Source of the DNA: Polychytrium aggregatum | Lineage: Eukaryota; Chytridiomycota; Chytridiomycetes; Polychytriales | Direction: 5' to 3' | Length of the DNA: 64,000 bases | NCBI RefSeq assembly: GCF_025602895.1 | Contig: NW_026516214.1 | Span: 248,001-312,000 of the forward strand | Shown here: one piece after another, positions 11,107-22,705 of the stretch | Numbering within the stretch: the stretch's first letter is position 1 | Layout: each line of letters opens with the position of its first letter | Notes under the pieces: generated by a model | Databases searched by the model: none | Seen by the model: the letters and a program-made list of their open reading frames with translations, nothing else | What the model was told of the DNA's origin: nothing | Position numbers and translations under genes: made by a program

Positions 11107-12554
11107 CTAGAGTGTCGCTGGATGATGGAGCAGCGCCTCGACTCTATCCGCGATGGCCAGCGAGCTCGTCAGCCCCGGTGACTCGATGCCAATGAGGTTG
11201 ACAAATCCAGGGAATCCTCGACCAGACTCTTCTGCGACGACAAAGTCGCGAAAGGAGCCGGAGGGTCCAGAGAGCTTGGGTCTGAATCCAGCGGGATGCA
11301 TGAGAAGGCCAGAGAGGGCAAAGCCAAAGCCGCAGCCAAAGCCAAAGCCAGAGCCAAAGCCAAAGCCAGAGCCAAAGCCGCAGGTAAATACCATGGCAGA
11401 TCAGCGTAGTTACAAGCAGCAGATGCGACTATCGGTCGCGGCCGATACTGCCAGAGAAACACAGTGCCGTCAGGGCGCACCCACCTCATGCCAGCGTAGT
11501 CCATGCAGAGGTCCTCTCGCCGGATCCCACGCAGATAGCGCTGGATGGCTCTGCAGGCCTGGTCCAGCTCGTCTTCGGTGATATCATCGACACTCAGGTT
11601 GGCCGCATCCGTCACATACTTGGTGTCGGGCCCGAACTTGAGTTTACCAGCCAGGTCGAGAGTGCAGTGGACACCAAGCCCAACCAAGTTCTTCTCGGGC
11701 ACGGGATAGATCAACCGAGAGACAAGTGGTTGGTTCCCTCGCAGACAAAAGTATCGTCCCTTGCAGTAGTGCAGGGTATAGTCGGGTGGCAGTGGGTCCA
11801 GCAGCAGCCCTGCAATTCGGTCGCTCGACAGGCCCGCTGCATTCACCACGCATCGGGCCTCGATGGCTTCGTCAGAGCCCTCGAGCTGGATTCTGTATGA
11901 GGCCGAGCTGCGGGAATACTCGATTCCGACGACGTTGGAGCGATATGCGACCATGCCTCCGGTTGACAGAAAATCCGACTGCACGAGGGAGTCCATGGAC
12001 GTCAGCATCGACAGCAGAAACAGGATCCGGGTGGCCGCAGCTGCCGGCAATCTGCAGCCATTCTGCCGTCATTCCGTGAAGCGAAGCCTACCGACCTCCA
12101 AAGCGCCCATCAGCGCATGCGAGTCGATGATGCCCGTCGAGGAACTCAATAGAACCTCGGTCGACTTGACGTTGGGCTCGAGCTCCCGCTCGCTGGCGGA
12201 CAAGAACCGCAGCTGCTCTTGCTCCGGATGCTTGATCTTATCAAACTTTTGCTGCAGAGTCGACAGGTAATCTGCCTCATCGGCACTGACAGCAACGATC
12301 CATTTGCCGATCCGCGAAAAGGGCACATTCTTGCTTTTGCAATACCGGTAGAGCAAGTGGTTGCCCTGCACACACAGTTTGGTCTTGAGCGAGTCATTGG
12401 GATAGTATATGCCTGCATGGATCACCTCGGAATTACGGGACGATGTCTCCATGCCAAACTGAGGATGCCGCTCGAGCAACAGCGTGGAGGCATTCGGATG
12501 CGATTCGGCGAGCCGGGCAGCAACAGCAAGCCCGACAACGCCACCACCGATGAC
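11107..12554 (-). CDS. L2HGDH: L-2-hydroxyglutarate dehydrogenase-type FAD oxidoreductase (first exon unresolved)
   Basis: FAD-dependent enzyme that oxidises L-2-hydroxyglutarate to 2-oxoglutarate, usually mitochondrial. Three exons join in frame: 12554-12096, 11978-11485 and 11281-11107. The first visible residues are the dinucleotide fold VIGGGVVGLAVAARLAE, then ERHPQFGMETSSRNSEVIH and AGIYYP, both family hallmarks. Later come RCVVNAAGLSSDRIA, YCKGRYFCL, PVPEKNLVGLGVHCTLDL, YAGMRPKLSGPS (spliced across the last intron) and the C-terminal IGIESPGLTSSLAIADRV. The initiator exon with any targeting peptide must lie between 12555 and about 12900; I could not place it. The last intron (11282-11484) carries (GGCTTT)n-type repeats. 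Convergent with the folate gene. Confidence 0.85.
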
Positions 12555-13137
12555 CTGGGCAGGCGGCCAGGAGCGATATCGATTGCAGTGGTAGCGACAC
12601 CCGGCGGCCGATAGCGATACCCGGCCATAGGTAGCGCCGATGAGCCGAGTTGTTGCAGGGCCGTTCCGGAGGGTGTTGTGAAGTCAGATTGCAGGAACGA
12701 TGGAACCAGAGCCATCGGCGGCGAGTCCACTGCAGCCAATGTCGATCCAGCAGCATCTTCCAGCACCACCACCAAATAGCTGCAGGGCTCTCACCAAATG
12801 ATCAACAGCGAACTCGCTCGAGGAAGACGATGATGATGCTGATGATGATGCTGAGCGCCCGTGCAGGATACGGGGGATGCAGCTGGGGTGCTGCTGCATG
12901 GCAGCGATGGTCCGCAGCGAGATGCTGCCTGCTGTCCTTGGCCAAAGCATGCTGGCAGTTGGTATCGACAGGGCCGCGGGTTTGGGATGGCTTTGATGGC
13001 CGAGAGAGGAGCAAAGCCGGTGCCAATCGGGCCTCGGCACGAAATCGTCTCAGGTTTGAGCCGGCCGTGGCCCGGTCAGTTTCGTCCTCGGCATCACATC
13101 CCCACGATATTCCAGCCCCGTCGCGGTCTGAGCAGAT
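12555..13137. promoter_or_regulatory. Divergent region between L2HGDH and the CCP gene
   Basis: It should contain the unplaced first exon of L2HGDH (-) and the promoter of the carboxypeptidase gene (+). A GATGATGCT-type microsatellite is near 12828-12856. No other gene is recognised. Confidence 0.4.
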
Positions 13138-16100
13138 ATGGTCAAGAAATCCAGCACCAAGGGCGGCTCGAGGAAAGCCGCCTCGATGCCCGAGCTCCAG
13201 AGAACCACCAAAGAGTCGCCGCTGTCGCAGGCCGTCGACAGCCTGAAGCAGTCGTCGCTCCGGGCACGAAGCTCCAGCAGCCTGAATCTCCCGAAAATGT
13301 ATGCTTGCCTCCGAAACCGCCGTTCCCACGCTCCCTCGGGTTGCGGCCTCCTGCTTCTCGTCCTCTCTTGCTCCCAGCCGCACTTGAACCTGAGCTCCCT
13401 CGCCTCCGAGCTCGGCCGTCGTCATTGTCTCGCAAGGCCGAGCGATATCTCCCTGAATCGACGGCATCGACGCGTGGGTTCGCACAACAACCAGCCCCAA
13501 AGCCGAAAGATTTGGCCGGGCCCATGCACTTGGACTGGCTTGCACCGACATGCCGGCGCATCGATACTGCGCTGCACCAGAGCCCGCCACGCCGAGACAG
13601 CATTCTCAAAAATATCTGCTTATTCGTGCTCTTTTGTCCTTGATCTTGCCTCACCAGCAAGCCCGTTCGGGAAGGCTCATCTAATACCGGCTTGGGATCT
13701 GCCTCGCCTGGAACCCGCATCCTCGAGTCGCTGTTCCAGCTGCTCCAAGACGTGAGCCCAACCACTCCCGAAAGCAACGGAGCTGGCTCTGGTGGTCAGC
13801 CGGTCTCGGGAGCTGTCGATACACCCTCGCTCCGCAAGCGCACGCCGCCCAGCGTCATTCCGCCTCCCTTCAGCCCCGTCGGCGGTCTGGTTGCAAATGC
13901 CCCCTTCAGTCGCAAGAGCAGCGAGACCAGCATCTCGGTCTCCGAAAGCAGCGCCCGGTCCAGCGTCACCAAGTTCTCGCTACCCAGCTCGGCCTCAGAC
14001 TTGGACATTACCCCCTTCGGAAGCAAGAGCCCCCAGATCTCGTCCGAGAACCGGCGGCGGATCGTCAAGTACTGCCTTGATCTGAAGCGACTGCTTGACA
14101 AAGAGGGCGGATATGTATTTTCAGGTTGGCTGCGCTTGCTGTTCTTCCCCAGTGTGTCGTTCATGCGGCTGGTTCAGGCTATCACCGCAACTGGCTCTGC
14201 TGCAGAGCGCTGCCTTGTCTGATACCGAGGGCCAGAGGGACACTTTCTAACAATGGGCTGCGCCAGACTCCACATTGCAGCGCTCGCTGTTCTCGACAAA
14301 GTCCAGCGTGAATGTCTCGATCCTGTTCAAGTGTCTCAAGGCAGGTTTTGCCGAGATTTGTTGCACGGTTGCTGATAGTGAAGGCGATGAGACGGCTGCA
14401 TCATTTGCCCCTGTACTATTCCTCAAATGTGGTTCCCTTGACTGCGCTTCTCTTCCCCATGCAGGTTCTGGTTGACATCGATGTCGCCATCATCATAACA
14501 AACATCCTCGTTCGGCTCACGCAACACACCGAGTCTAGCTCCTCGAATATGTCGTTCATGGCCAAGCGCGGGCTGTGCATAGCACTGCTACAGACCTTGC
14601 GAGTCGCTCAGGCCGAGATTGTCAAGCTGCAACAGATGCAGCACCAGATCAACAGCTCGTCCACATCTGGAGGCAGTGCACTTCCTTCGAACTCGGGCTC
14701 TCGTGCCGACGAGCTTGCCACAAACATATTTACCCTCCTGATCAAGCTCTCTCGATACGGTATAGTGAGCTTGCAGAGCACACAGCGGAAATTGCTCCTG
14801 AGGAAGTCTTGGGCCGTGGGTCTTTCCGACAGGCTGATGAGCATATATTTCTGGTACCCAACCATGTCCCACACCGTCCTGGGCATGTTTATCAACAGAT
14901 ACAAAGTTTCCTCTGCTGGCACGGTATGTGCCATGTGGATTACCATCCTGCGGATGAAGCGCCGCTGCTTCCGATGTCATGCTCTGGATGTTGAAGATAG
15001 CGCTCATGCTCTTGCTACCCCCGTGGTGTGGTCGTGAGACTGGTCTGCGGTGTATCTGGCTGACTTTGTTTTCTCATAGGGTGCACTGTTCCGTCGAGAT
15101 CATTATCGAGTTTGTCCAGCGGTTTCAGGAGAAAAAGGACATATCGGCAAGCTTGATGTCCTTTCACATTTTGAAGTTACTCTCAGCAAAGAACGGTGTG
15201 TGTCAGGCACTGGTGGCATGATCTGCTCAGCATAGCCTATCCGCGGTCTGACTCTCCTCTCATCAGGATGCAGCTTGATGTGCGACTGATTCTTTCATCC
15301 TTGCATCCTATCGCACTGCTCAACCGAGCAGAGAACAATGCGCTGTCCATGCACAAGCGTGGCCTCGTCGAAATGACTTCATCGATGCTCAAGACCCTGA
15401 CCACCCAGAATAAGGATACATACAAGCTCGACTGTCTGATCGATCTCCTGACCATCTTTGCCAAGATTAGTACGTGCAGCTGCTAGCTTGTGACCAGACT
15501 GCGTCGATCGGTTGCTTTTCGATTTCACTGGAGAAGAAGGGAGGAGGCGCTCTATCAGGTCATATGGCGGCTGATATCGGCATATCACAACCACCTCGGT
15601 TGCGCCGTTGCCCCGTGCTCAGAAAGCGCCATTCGTATATCACGGGGCATTTGCAGCTCAGTCAATCCACAACTGCGGTGGTTATGCTTATTGATTCGTC
15701 TCTTTCCCATAACAACCGACGGCGATGATGGTTTGTCGGAAACCTGCTGCAGAGGGTGTGCTGAGTGAAATTCTCAAGTCTCTGAGCGTGCGATACTTTA
15801 TTGGCCTGTTTGCGCTCTCTGGATCCGAGAGCATGCACAAATCCCTCCTGCGGTTCCTCAAGATTGTGGTTGACAATGGTACACTTGCTGGCTCAGCTGT
15901 ACACTCCAATTAACGTGCATCCCACGAAGCCACAGACGGTTTCTATATGCTTACCAGCCCATTATGGCATTTGCTCCATATAGACGAAGGACGCAGGATG
16001 TTTGTGAATGCCGACGGCTTCGGAGTGCTCATGTCTTATCTCGAGTCTATCATTAAGGGTATCGAATCCAACAGCTACTCCATATGCAACTGTAACTCGC

Positions 16101-19100
16101 TAGTTCTCGTGAGCGCATACGAACAAGATGATCAGCAACTAACTTGGGCGTTCCCTCTCGGCTCCTGATGTTTATCTACTCATCCATCAGAGTCAGAACA
16201 GTCGGCTGGATCAGCATACTCCAACATCATTCCGCAACTAATCGTCACGGTCATTCGCGCCGCCGTGCCCACATGCGAGCTTCCGTTTCTCAGCGAGCAT
16301 GTTCGCTACGAGTTTCCCCTGCCGCTATCGTCTGACGCAGAGGTAGAGGCAGAAGCAAAATTGGAACCGTTTGAGCTTCAAGAGGAGGAAGAGAGAGTGC
16401 TGATGTACCTCTCGCCCGAGTTTGAGATGACGGGAGGACAAGCGCCCGAGGTCGTCAGCGACGATTCCTGCTCCCCAGCCGTGCATTTCGCTCAGCCGCA
16501 CGCCACATCGGATCAGTCGTGCGGGCATAACTCGACTGAGGAGGCAGAGCCGTTCTTTCGGAAGAGCAACAACACATCACGGTAAGAACCTGCCGCAGAG
16601 TGAAGCTGGCTGCATGACAACAGCAAGTGGTCCTGCTGATATCGCCTCCATCCTCGTGTCGCTTGCTAGGCGACTGATCTGGGAGCAAACGAGTCGTCTC
16701 CTTCAACCGGGCTTGTCTCAGAACATCCTTGTTTACGATGTTATGAACGATAGCGTCGGTAAAGCGGCTCGTGCCATGGAAGGGTAAGTGCAGCCAAAAC
16801 GTATACGGGGCAAAGATGCGCCGGCGATGGCAGACAGCGGTGCGGTGGATTGTGGAGGCCGTTCAACGAGAGTCCGATGTCATTATTAGCGCAGCGCTGG
16901 TGAGTGCGAAGGACCTTTATTGTATCTACTCACTGGGCGGTCGATCGCATGGCCTAGGACACTCATTTTCGAATCCCGGTTCGAGAGCGGCAATCTCCAG
17001 ATGGCCATCAAGGTAAGCCACAGACGATAAGACTTGTAGCCATATTCACAGCCCACAATCCTATTTGCAGCAAGCAAGCTGCTGTAGTTGTATTGGAATG
17101 AGGTAGTCGGATGCCGAAATGTGGTCGAGTGATAGAGCGGCGCGATAATTCTTGACAAGTTAAGCAGATAACATTGGGGGGATGTAGCACTGACAGGGCC
17201 AATGCATGCAGGTCTCGGAAACAGAATATGATCTGATGCTGCAGAGCGATATCAATGCCGGCTTTGGAAAACACAATCAGGTAAGCGCTTTATCATCCCA
17301 AGCCAATGGGCGCATGCGCGCTGTTTGCGAGGTTGGCCAAGGTTGGGGCCTGTTCTTCAGCCGTGCAACGAACGCCTTCAGCAAGACCAACACAATGGGT
17401 GGCCGTCTCTTTGGCAAGTGGTTCTACTTTTCAATCGAAGGTATGATGTCAAATGTTTCGTACAAATTCAACATCATCAACATGAGCAAGGCCAACAGCC
17501 AGTTCAACTCAGGTGGGCCGTGAGATTTCAAAGAGCAGATCGTGGCATGAGTCGTGATCGTTACTCGCTCACGCCTGTGGCTCGCTGACCTGATGGGCAC
17601 CTTCTGTTCCAGGAATGCAGCCAGTGATCTATTCAAAGATTGACGACTGTTGGAGGCGCATCGGTGACAATGTGCTCTATTTGAGGTTGGCGCTGCTGCT
17701 GAGCGGAAGTTTCTGTTTGTTGATGAGCATTTGCATTCGTCCCAGCGGTGATGAGAAAGAGCATGTTGGCCAAGGGACTGTTCATGTCACCATCGTCCAC
17801 CGAGTCCAACAACGATTCACACGGGTGATACGTACACAGAAATCATTACCGCAAGTGCCCTGGCGAGAAGAACCCAAACGCTTGGATCTCATATTCCAGC
17901 GCCATTTTTGTCATCCAAGTCAAAAACGACAACGATGTGTACTCTCTGGCGTATCACTATCCATACACATACACTGATTATCAGGTGGGGATTCCTGCGG
18001 CTGGAGTAACCACGAAACACTGCTTGTCGACTCAGATGCCAAAAGTAGAGGGGCTCGGTTACGCTTCACGGGGCTGGCAGCCCAAACGAGTGCCCTACTG
18101 ACAGTACTAAGCATGCCACTAAACATCGATCGACCAGAAATTCATGTCGAGAGTCAGCCTGCTGCCGAATTTTGACCTCAAGTGTCGGCGGCAGCTGCTG
18201 TGTAAGACGCTCTCGCACAATAACTGTGATTTGCTCACGATCACGGCTTTCGACCCGGGTAAGCCTGGATGCTCTGTGGAGCAGGATGCGCTCCGGTTTT
18301 GTCGAGTTTGATGCTCCCCATTCGTGGCTGGCTCATTCCTGCTTATACCGCTGCTTGTACTGAGCAGAATCCTTGGGTGCCTCTCCGCTGGATGAGCGCA
18401 AGTATATCTTCCTCAGCTCTCGGGTAAGCCGCCGATCGATGGTCTCGCATCGGCCGGCTGTCCTTGGCCATTTCTGGGCTGACCTCCATTCTGGCTCAAG
18501 GTACATCCTGGAGAAACAAACTCTAGCTTCATCATCGAAGGTGAGCGCTCGAGAGAACGCTCGTTTCCTGCCAGGCGGCAAGACTGTTCAACCGCCGCCG
18601 AGAATGCCATGCTTTGCCCTGCTTGGATATTTGAAGCTGAATCAGGCCCTTCGGACTTTATCGTGGATCTTGCTGAACCAATGAACCCCTAGGAGTGATT
18701 GCCTTTCTGCTGAGCGACGAAGCGACAGCCATCAAGCTGCGATCCACATGTATCTTTAAGATCATCCCGATGCTGAATCCGGATGGTGTCATCAACGGCA
18801 GGTATGATACGGGAGCTGTGGACTCGCGGCAACGAGCAGGCGACACAGTCCCAACGACGGCTATCTGCGATGATGCGAAAGGACTGTTTCCGGCAAAGTA
18901 AAAACACCCGATACTGTCACAAGGCCAGGGCTTGGCTTGGCATGCTCTGACAATGGTACTGGCTCTGCTGGTTTGTCTCCCAGTCACCGATGCTCGCTCG
19001 CAGGTGTGGATCTCAACCGCCAGTGGCAGGCGCCCATGCTCAAACACCACCCGACCATCTACTGGGCCAAGAAGGTCCTGAGCCATCTTGTGGCCAAGGG

Positions 19101-19925
19101 CAAGCGGCCGTTACTATCGTGTGACTTTCACGGACACTCGAAGCGAAAGAACATGTTTCTGTTTGGGTGCGAAACCCTGGCTCCAAACGATGGGCTTGAG
19201 AAGGTCGGCATCCATGCTGCTGATGGTGTGCAGATGAACGAGGAAGCAGAGCCGAATCAGCTGCACTCGGGCGGCCTGCATTTGTCCATCGGCAGTGTGG
19301 CAGCTCACCTTGAACCAGCGCATCTGTTCGCGAACGCTTTGGTATTGCCGTCTACTGATCACTGACATGGTACTGATCACTGGCATGGTACTGATTATAT
19401 CTGTAGATTTTCCCTCAACTGATGTCAGATCGCTCCTCGCTCTTCGATCTGAGCCAGTGCAAGTACGCCATTGAAAAGTCCAAGGAGGCGACGGCCCGGG
19501 TGGTCATCTGGAGAGAGCTTGGCGTTGTTGCCTCGTATACGCTTGAGAGCACATACTGCGGCATCGACATTGGGCCGCTCAAGGTATGCCGGACATGCAT
19601 TCAGCTCGGAAGCGAGAGATGCACGGGTGCCAGTGGCCACTGATCCGGGGTATCAGAGCAATCATGGTGCTTGTGCTGGAGTACGCTGTTGCAGCCACAT
19701 CCGGTGACACTGCCGGCGATCGCTCTAACAGCTTGGTGGATGCACACGCGGCAGGGACTGCAAATCAAGCCGAACGACCTCTTCCAGGTCGGCCAGAGCT
19801 TCGCAAAGGCCGTCATGGTGATGGTCGAGATCTTTGGACCCAATGTGCCATGCAATGCCGTCGCGGGGCAGGACGGACCAAGACAATCGTCGTCGGGCGG
19901 CGGCTTACGAGGCAACGAGAGGTAA
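13138..19925 (+). CDS. AGTPBP1: Cytosolic carboxypeptidase 1 (NNA1/AGTPBP1-like tubulin deglutamylase)
   Basis: M14 metallocarboxypeptidase that trims glutamates from tubulin tails, acting on axonemes and microtubules. The gene has about 22 coding blocks. Approximate positions are 13138-13293, 13658-14125, 14466-14760, 15268-15470, 15744-15880, 16225-16580, 16640-16783, 16950-17012, 17210-17280, 17402-17517, 17613-17685, 17855-17981, 18362-18423, 18501-18540, 18693-18804, 18990-19210, 19407-19580 and 19780-19925. The N-terminal half is helical and ARM-like ([18 protein letters not shown]). The CCP N-domain shows [14 protein letters not shown] and [11 protein letters not shown]. Catalytic motifs are intact: VHPGETNSS (18501-18540), [32 protein letters not shown] (19121-19150) and [10 protein letters not shown] (about 19537-19562), which contains the catalytic Glu. 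Some N-terminal exon edges are approximate. Confidence 0.88.
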
Positions 19926-20723
19926 GCCTGAGACGGCCCCGCATGCGCCGACCATGAACGAGTGATGCACTTTGACGTGCTGGTGGTCCATCTGGCCGGA
20001 CATTAAGTTGCTTGGCACTGCATCTGGTCGGGCATCGAGTTGCTTTACCTTACATCTAACCGCTCCGAAACCCGCTTGGCGCCGATCTTGGCCGCAGCTC
20101 GGATGAAGAGGGAGGCGAGTATGGCCAGGACGACGCCGACGAGCTGTAACGCCAGACGCCAGCAGCCAACTCGGCGCAACAAGAGGCTTGTCACCAAGGC
20201 AACGGCGAGCCGCCAAAGCCAAGAGGGCACCGACAGCCCTGAGTGCAGGAGATGGGTCCCGGGAATACATCCCATTGCATGCTGATGCTGGACGCATCCG
20301 GGTGGCCTGCGATGTGGCCTGTGCTGGCTTGGACCATCCTGACTTGGACCATCCTGGCCACCCCGTCTTGCCCACGCCGACCATTTCGTCTGCACGGTGC
20401 CCAACACCCCGCCGGCTGTGTCGGCCCAATGCGATGCCCACCAAGCGACAGGTCGAGCAATGCGACATGCGACGCGCCGGGCGGTGCCGCTCCCAGCGCC
20501 GGCGGCCGCTCTTGGGCGCCAGCGCCTTGGCAGCGTCGCCCGCTCAGCCAACGCCCGCCCAGCCACTGTGTGGCCGTGTGTGGCCATGTGCGCCGCGGCT
20601 TTAAAGCCATGTCCCGTCCCACCTCCCACGGGCTCAGCGTCCGTCCTGCTCCAGCATCTCTGCCTGCCCAGAAGCAACCCCGTCTCGAGATCCATCTGCA
20701 CCCAGCACCTCTGTCCAGCCGCC
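19926..20723. other. Intergenic region, no confident gene on either strand
   Basis: It separates the CCP gene from the Asn-rich membrane protein. Long overlapping ORFs exist on both strands, as expected from GC-rich DNA. The only one with protein-like features is a 76-codon minus-strand ORF listed separately. A short CTTGGACCATCCTGA direct repeat occurs near 20320-20360. Confidence 0.35.
20045..20275 (-). CDS. Possible small two-helix membrane protein
   Basis: A 76-codon ORF beginning MGCIPGTHLL has two hydrophobic stretches (WLWRLAVALVTSLLL and LALQLVGVVLAILASLFI), followed by a basic tail. It is not recognised. The composition is more protein-like than its neighbours, but there is no homology or splice support. 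It could equally be a chance ORF. Confidence 0.2.
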   Translation of the reverse strand: MGCIPGTHLLHSGLSVPSWLWRLAVALVTSLLLRRVGCWRLALQLVGVVLAILASLFIRAAAKIGAKRVSERLDVR

Positions 20724-21614
20724 ATGTTTGTGGGAAAGCCTACTTCGCTGCTGCTCGTCGCGGCCCTGGTCGCCAACGCTATCGCCACCCCTCTCGTTCC
20801 CCGCGACAACTCGGTCGGTGCACCAAACTATGTGATCGATAACGACGACTATGCACCCCAGTCGTTTGGCAACAACTTTGGCGACAGCTACAGCAACTTT
20901 GGAGACGATACCAACAATGGTAACAACAACAACAACAACAACAACGGTAGCGATGGCAACGACAACTCCATCATCACTGACCTGAACAACGGCCAGCTGG
21001 GCGAACCCGGAAATGTCAACCTGCCCGACAACTTTAGCGCCAACGACGGCAACAACGGCAACAACGGCAACAGCTCGCCCGTGGCCAACTTTGTCCTGGA
21101 TCCCAACGACAGCCCTGCTCCTCCCAGCAATAGCAACAGCCAGCAGGGCAGCTCCAAGGCCGCCGACTTTTTGTTCGCTTCGCCGAGCCAGCAGCCCAGC
21201 AACTTCCAAATCGATGAGGACGACGATGCCCCGATCAAGCCCCTCGACCACAGCTCCTTTGTCACTTCGAACGGCCTTGGCAAGGTCCTGGCTGCCAACG
21301 ATGGCTATGGCCCTGACCCTTCCAGCAATGGAACCGTCGCTGCCAGCACTTCGTCCGATAGCGGCTCTTACATGAACATGGGTGACCCACGGGTCACCAT
21401 CGCTGCTTCCGTCATTGGTGGCGTCGTTATTGTCGGCTTCCTTGGCTTCATCGGCGTGGCCATTCGCGATCTCTACCGTAAGCGAGGTGCCCGGGTTATT
21501 CCAACCAAGGAGCAGATTCCTCCCCCGCCTGCTCTCACCCAGGTTGAGGTCGAGGCTCTTCCCATCAAGAGTGACCCCATCTACACGGATGTGTATTCCA
21601 CCGGCAAGCACTAG
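20724..21614 (+). CDS. Secreted/single-pass membrane protein with Asn-rich ectodomain
   Basis: 296 aa, single exon. The N-terminus (MFVGKPTSLLLVAALVANAI) is a classical signal peptide followed by TPLVPRD, a plausible cleavage region. Residues about 50-200 are low-complexity, rich in Asn, Asp, Ser and Gly, with a poly-Asn run and several N-x-S/T sites. A transmembrane helix lies near residues 220-245 (TIAASVIGGVVIVGFLGFIG). The cytoplasmic tail is short and starts RKRGARVIP. The layout resembles fungal wall-stress sensors or other plasma-membrane surface proteins, but no family can be named. The ATG at 20724 is chosen because the signal peptide starts there; the frame is open further upstream. 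Confidence 0.75.
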   Translation: MFVGKPTSLLLVAALVANAIATPLVPRDNSVGAPNYVIDNDDYAPQSFGNNFGDSYSNFGDDTNNGNNNNNNNNGSDGNDNSIITDLNNGQLGEPGNVNLPDNFSANDGNNGNNGNSSPVANFVLDPNDSPAPPSNSNSQQGSSKAADFLFASPSQQPSNFQIDEDDDAPIKPLDHSSFVTSNGLGKVLAANDGYGPDPSSNGTVAASTSSDSGSYMNMGDPRVTIAASVIGGVVIVGFLGFIGVAIRDLYRKRGARVIPTKEQIPPPPALTQVEVEALPIKSDPIYTDVYSTGKH

Positions 21615-22059
21615 ATTGCGCGTGTGAGCCTGTCTTCTTACTACTCGCCTCTGTCCCGGCTCTGCTCTTGCAATGCCTGTTTGCCGCCCAACTGTCCCGG
21701 ACTTTCCCTCGACTTGGCCTGCTGTCCTGGCTTATTTTGCCCGCCCTCCCGTGCTTCTCTCGGCCGGTCCGTGCCGAAGCGATGCAGCTTCAGGCCAGCC
21801 TTGCGTCTGAGACAAGCAGTCTCATTTTAATCTGTACATCTCTCCCCCCCCCCTGACCGTCGGTTGCATCATTTCACAACGTCCTTTTTATAATCGCACA
21901 TTCGTGTGCTGTTGCGCATGCGCTGAAATACAGCCCATTCGAAGTGTACAGTTCGAAAGGATGCACCTCGGGACACTTGGCGTTGGCTTTGCTCTTGCAG
22001 TGTTATGAAAGCGAGGTTTCGAAACGAGAGGGGGGGGGGCAAGACGACGGCTCGGGTAT
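21615..22059. other. 3' region of the Asn-rich gene
   Basis: Pyrimidine-rich 3' UTR-like DNA with C and G homopolymer runs (about 21843 and 22030). No gene is seen. Confidence 0.4.
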
Positions 22060-22600
22060 CGAGCCTCGGATATAACGGGGCACCCCGGTTTGAGCATTGG
22101 TGACTGTTCTCACTCAAAACATCGCGCGCTGGCCATGACCATCCAGTGATGTGTTTCTGGATCTGAATCAAGGACGCTTTCTCGCTCAGATGGCTCCCCG
22201 CAAGCGAAGGGCATCACCCAGGCGACCAAGTGGATCCAGAGCATCCACAAGGTCCTTGGTCTGCAGGAATGGATGAGTGTCACACCGGGACCCGGCGACA
22301 GCGATTCAAGCGACTCGATCCCCACAGCAAGCGACAGCGCACTGTCCACGAGATGTGCAAGCGAGCCATTGACTAGGCACCAAAGGAGACCAACATTGCG
22401 ATTGTCTTTGAGAATGCCTCCTGGAAACCAGGGAAGGGATATGCTTCCAGTCCACGGAGACTCAGGTTCGCCAAGTATTTCGCACCACACACGGATGACT
22501 TCTGTGGCTTGTGTGAATCGGGCGACTTTGATCCACTCGCCAAGGTCTTCCAGCGATTTTGTTCTTTGCCCTCTGTCCTCTCTCACACAGTGAAGCGATT
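22060..22600 (+). pseudogene. Decayed Fanzor element (relic 1)
   Basis: The left part repeats the region just before and including the transposase start of the element at 25.9 kb: 23 identical bases at 22120-22142 and 25940-25962, preceded by the related motif GGGGCACCCCGGTTTGAG. It then passes into DNA whose translation matches the Fanzor C-terminal half in shifting frames: TKWIQSIHKVLGLQEWMS matches TKWHNIMKYRLSIETWMS of the intact copy, and FENASWKPGKGYASSPRR matches FGNASWRQGKGYASSPRR. An in-frame stop and a frameshift break it. No zinc motif or final RuvC Asp is evident. It lies 100 bp past the CNG1 stop codon, convergent with it. Confidence 0.8.
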
Positions 22601-22705
22601 TGGCCCACTTGGTCGTTGTTGGCCGGGTGCGTGAAATGACCGACTACGCCGTGTTTGTCCGAAGGAGATGATGGATCCCATCGTTTCTTCAACATGCCAT
22701 ATGTC

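Noticed and set aside
16950-17000. tRNA-like box resembling GGTTCGA near TTCGAATCCCGG
   Set aside because: The stretch encodes the conserved [10 protein letters not shown] of the carboxypeptidase and no cloverleaf can be drawn.
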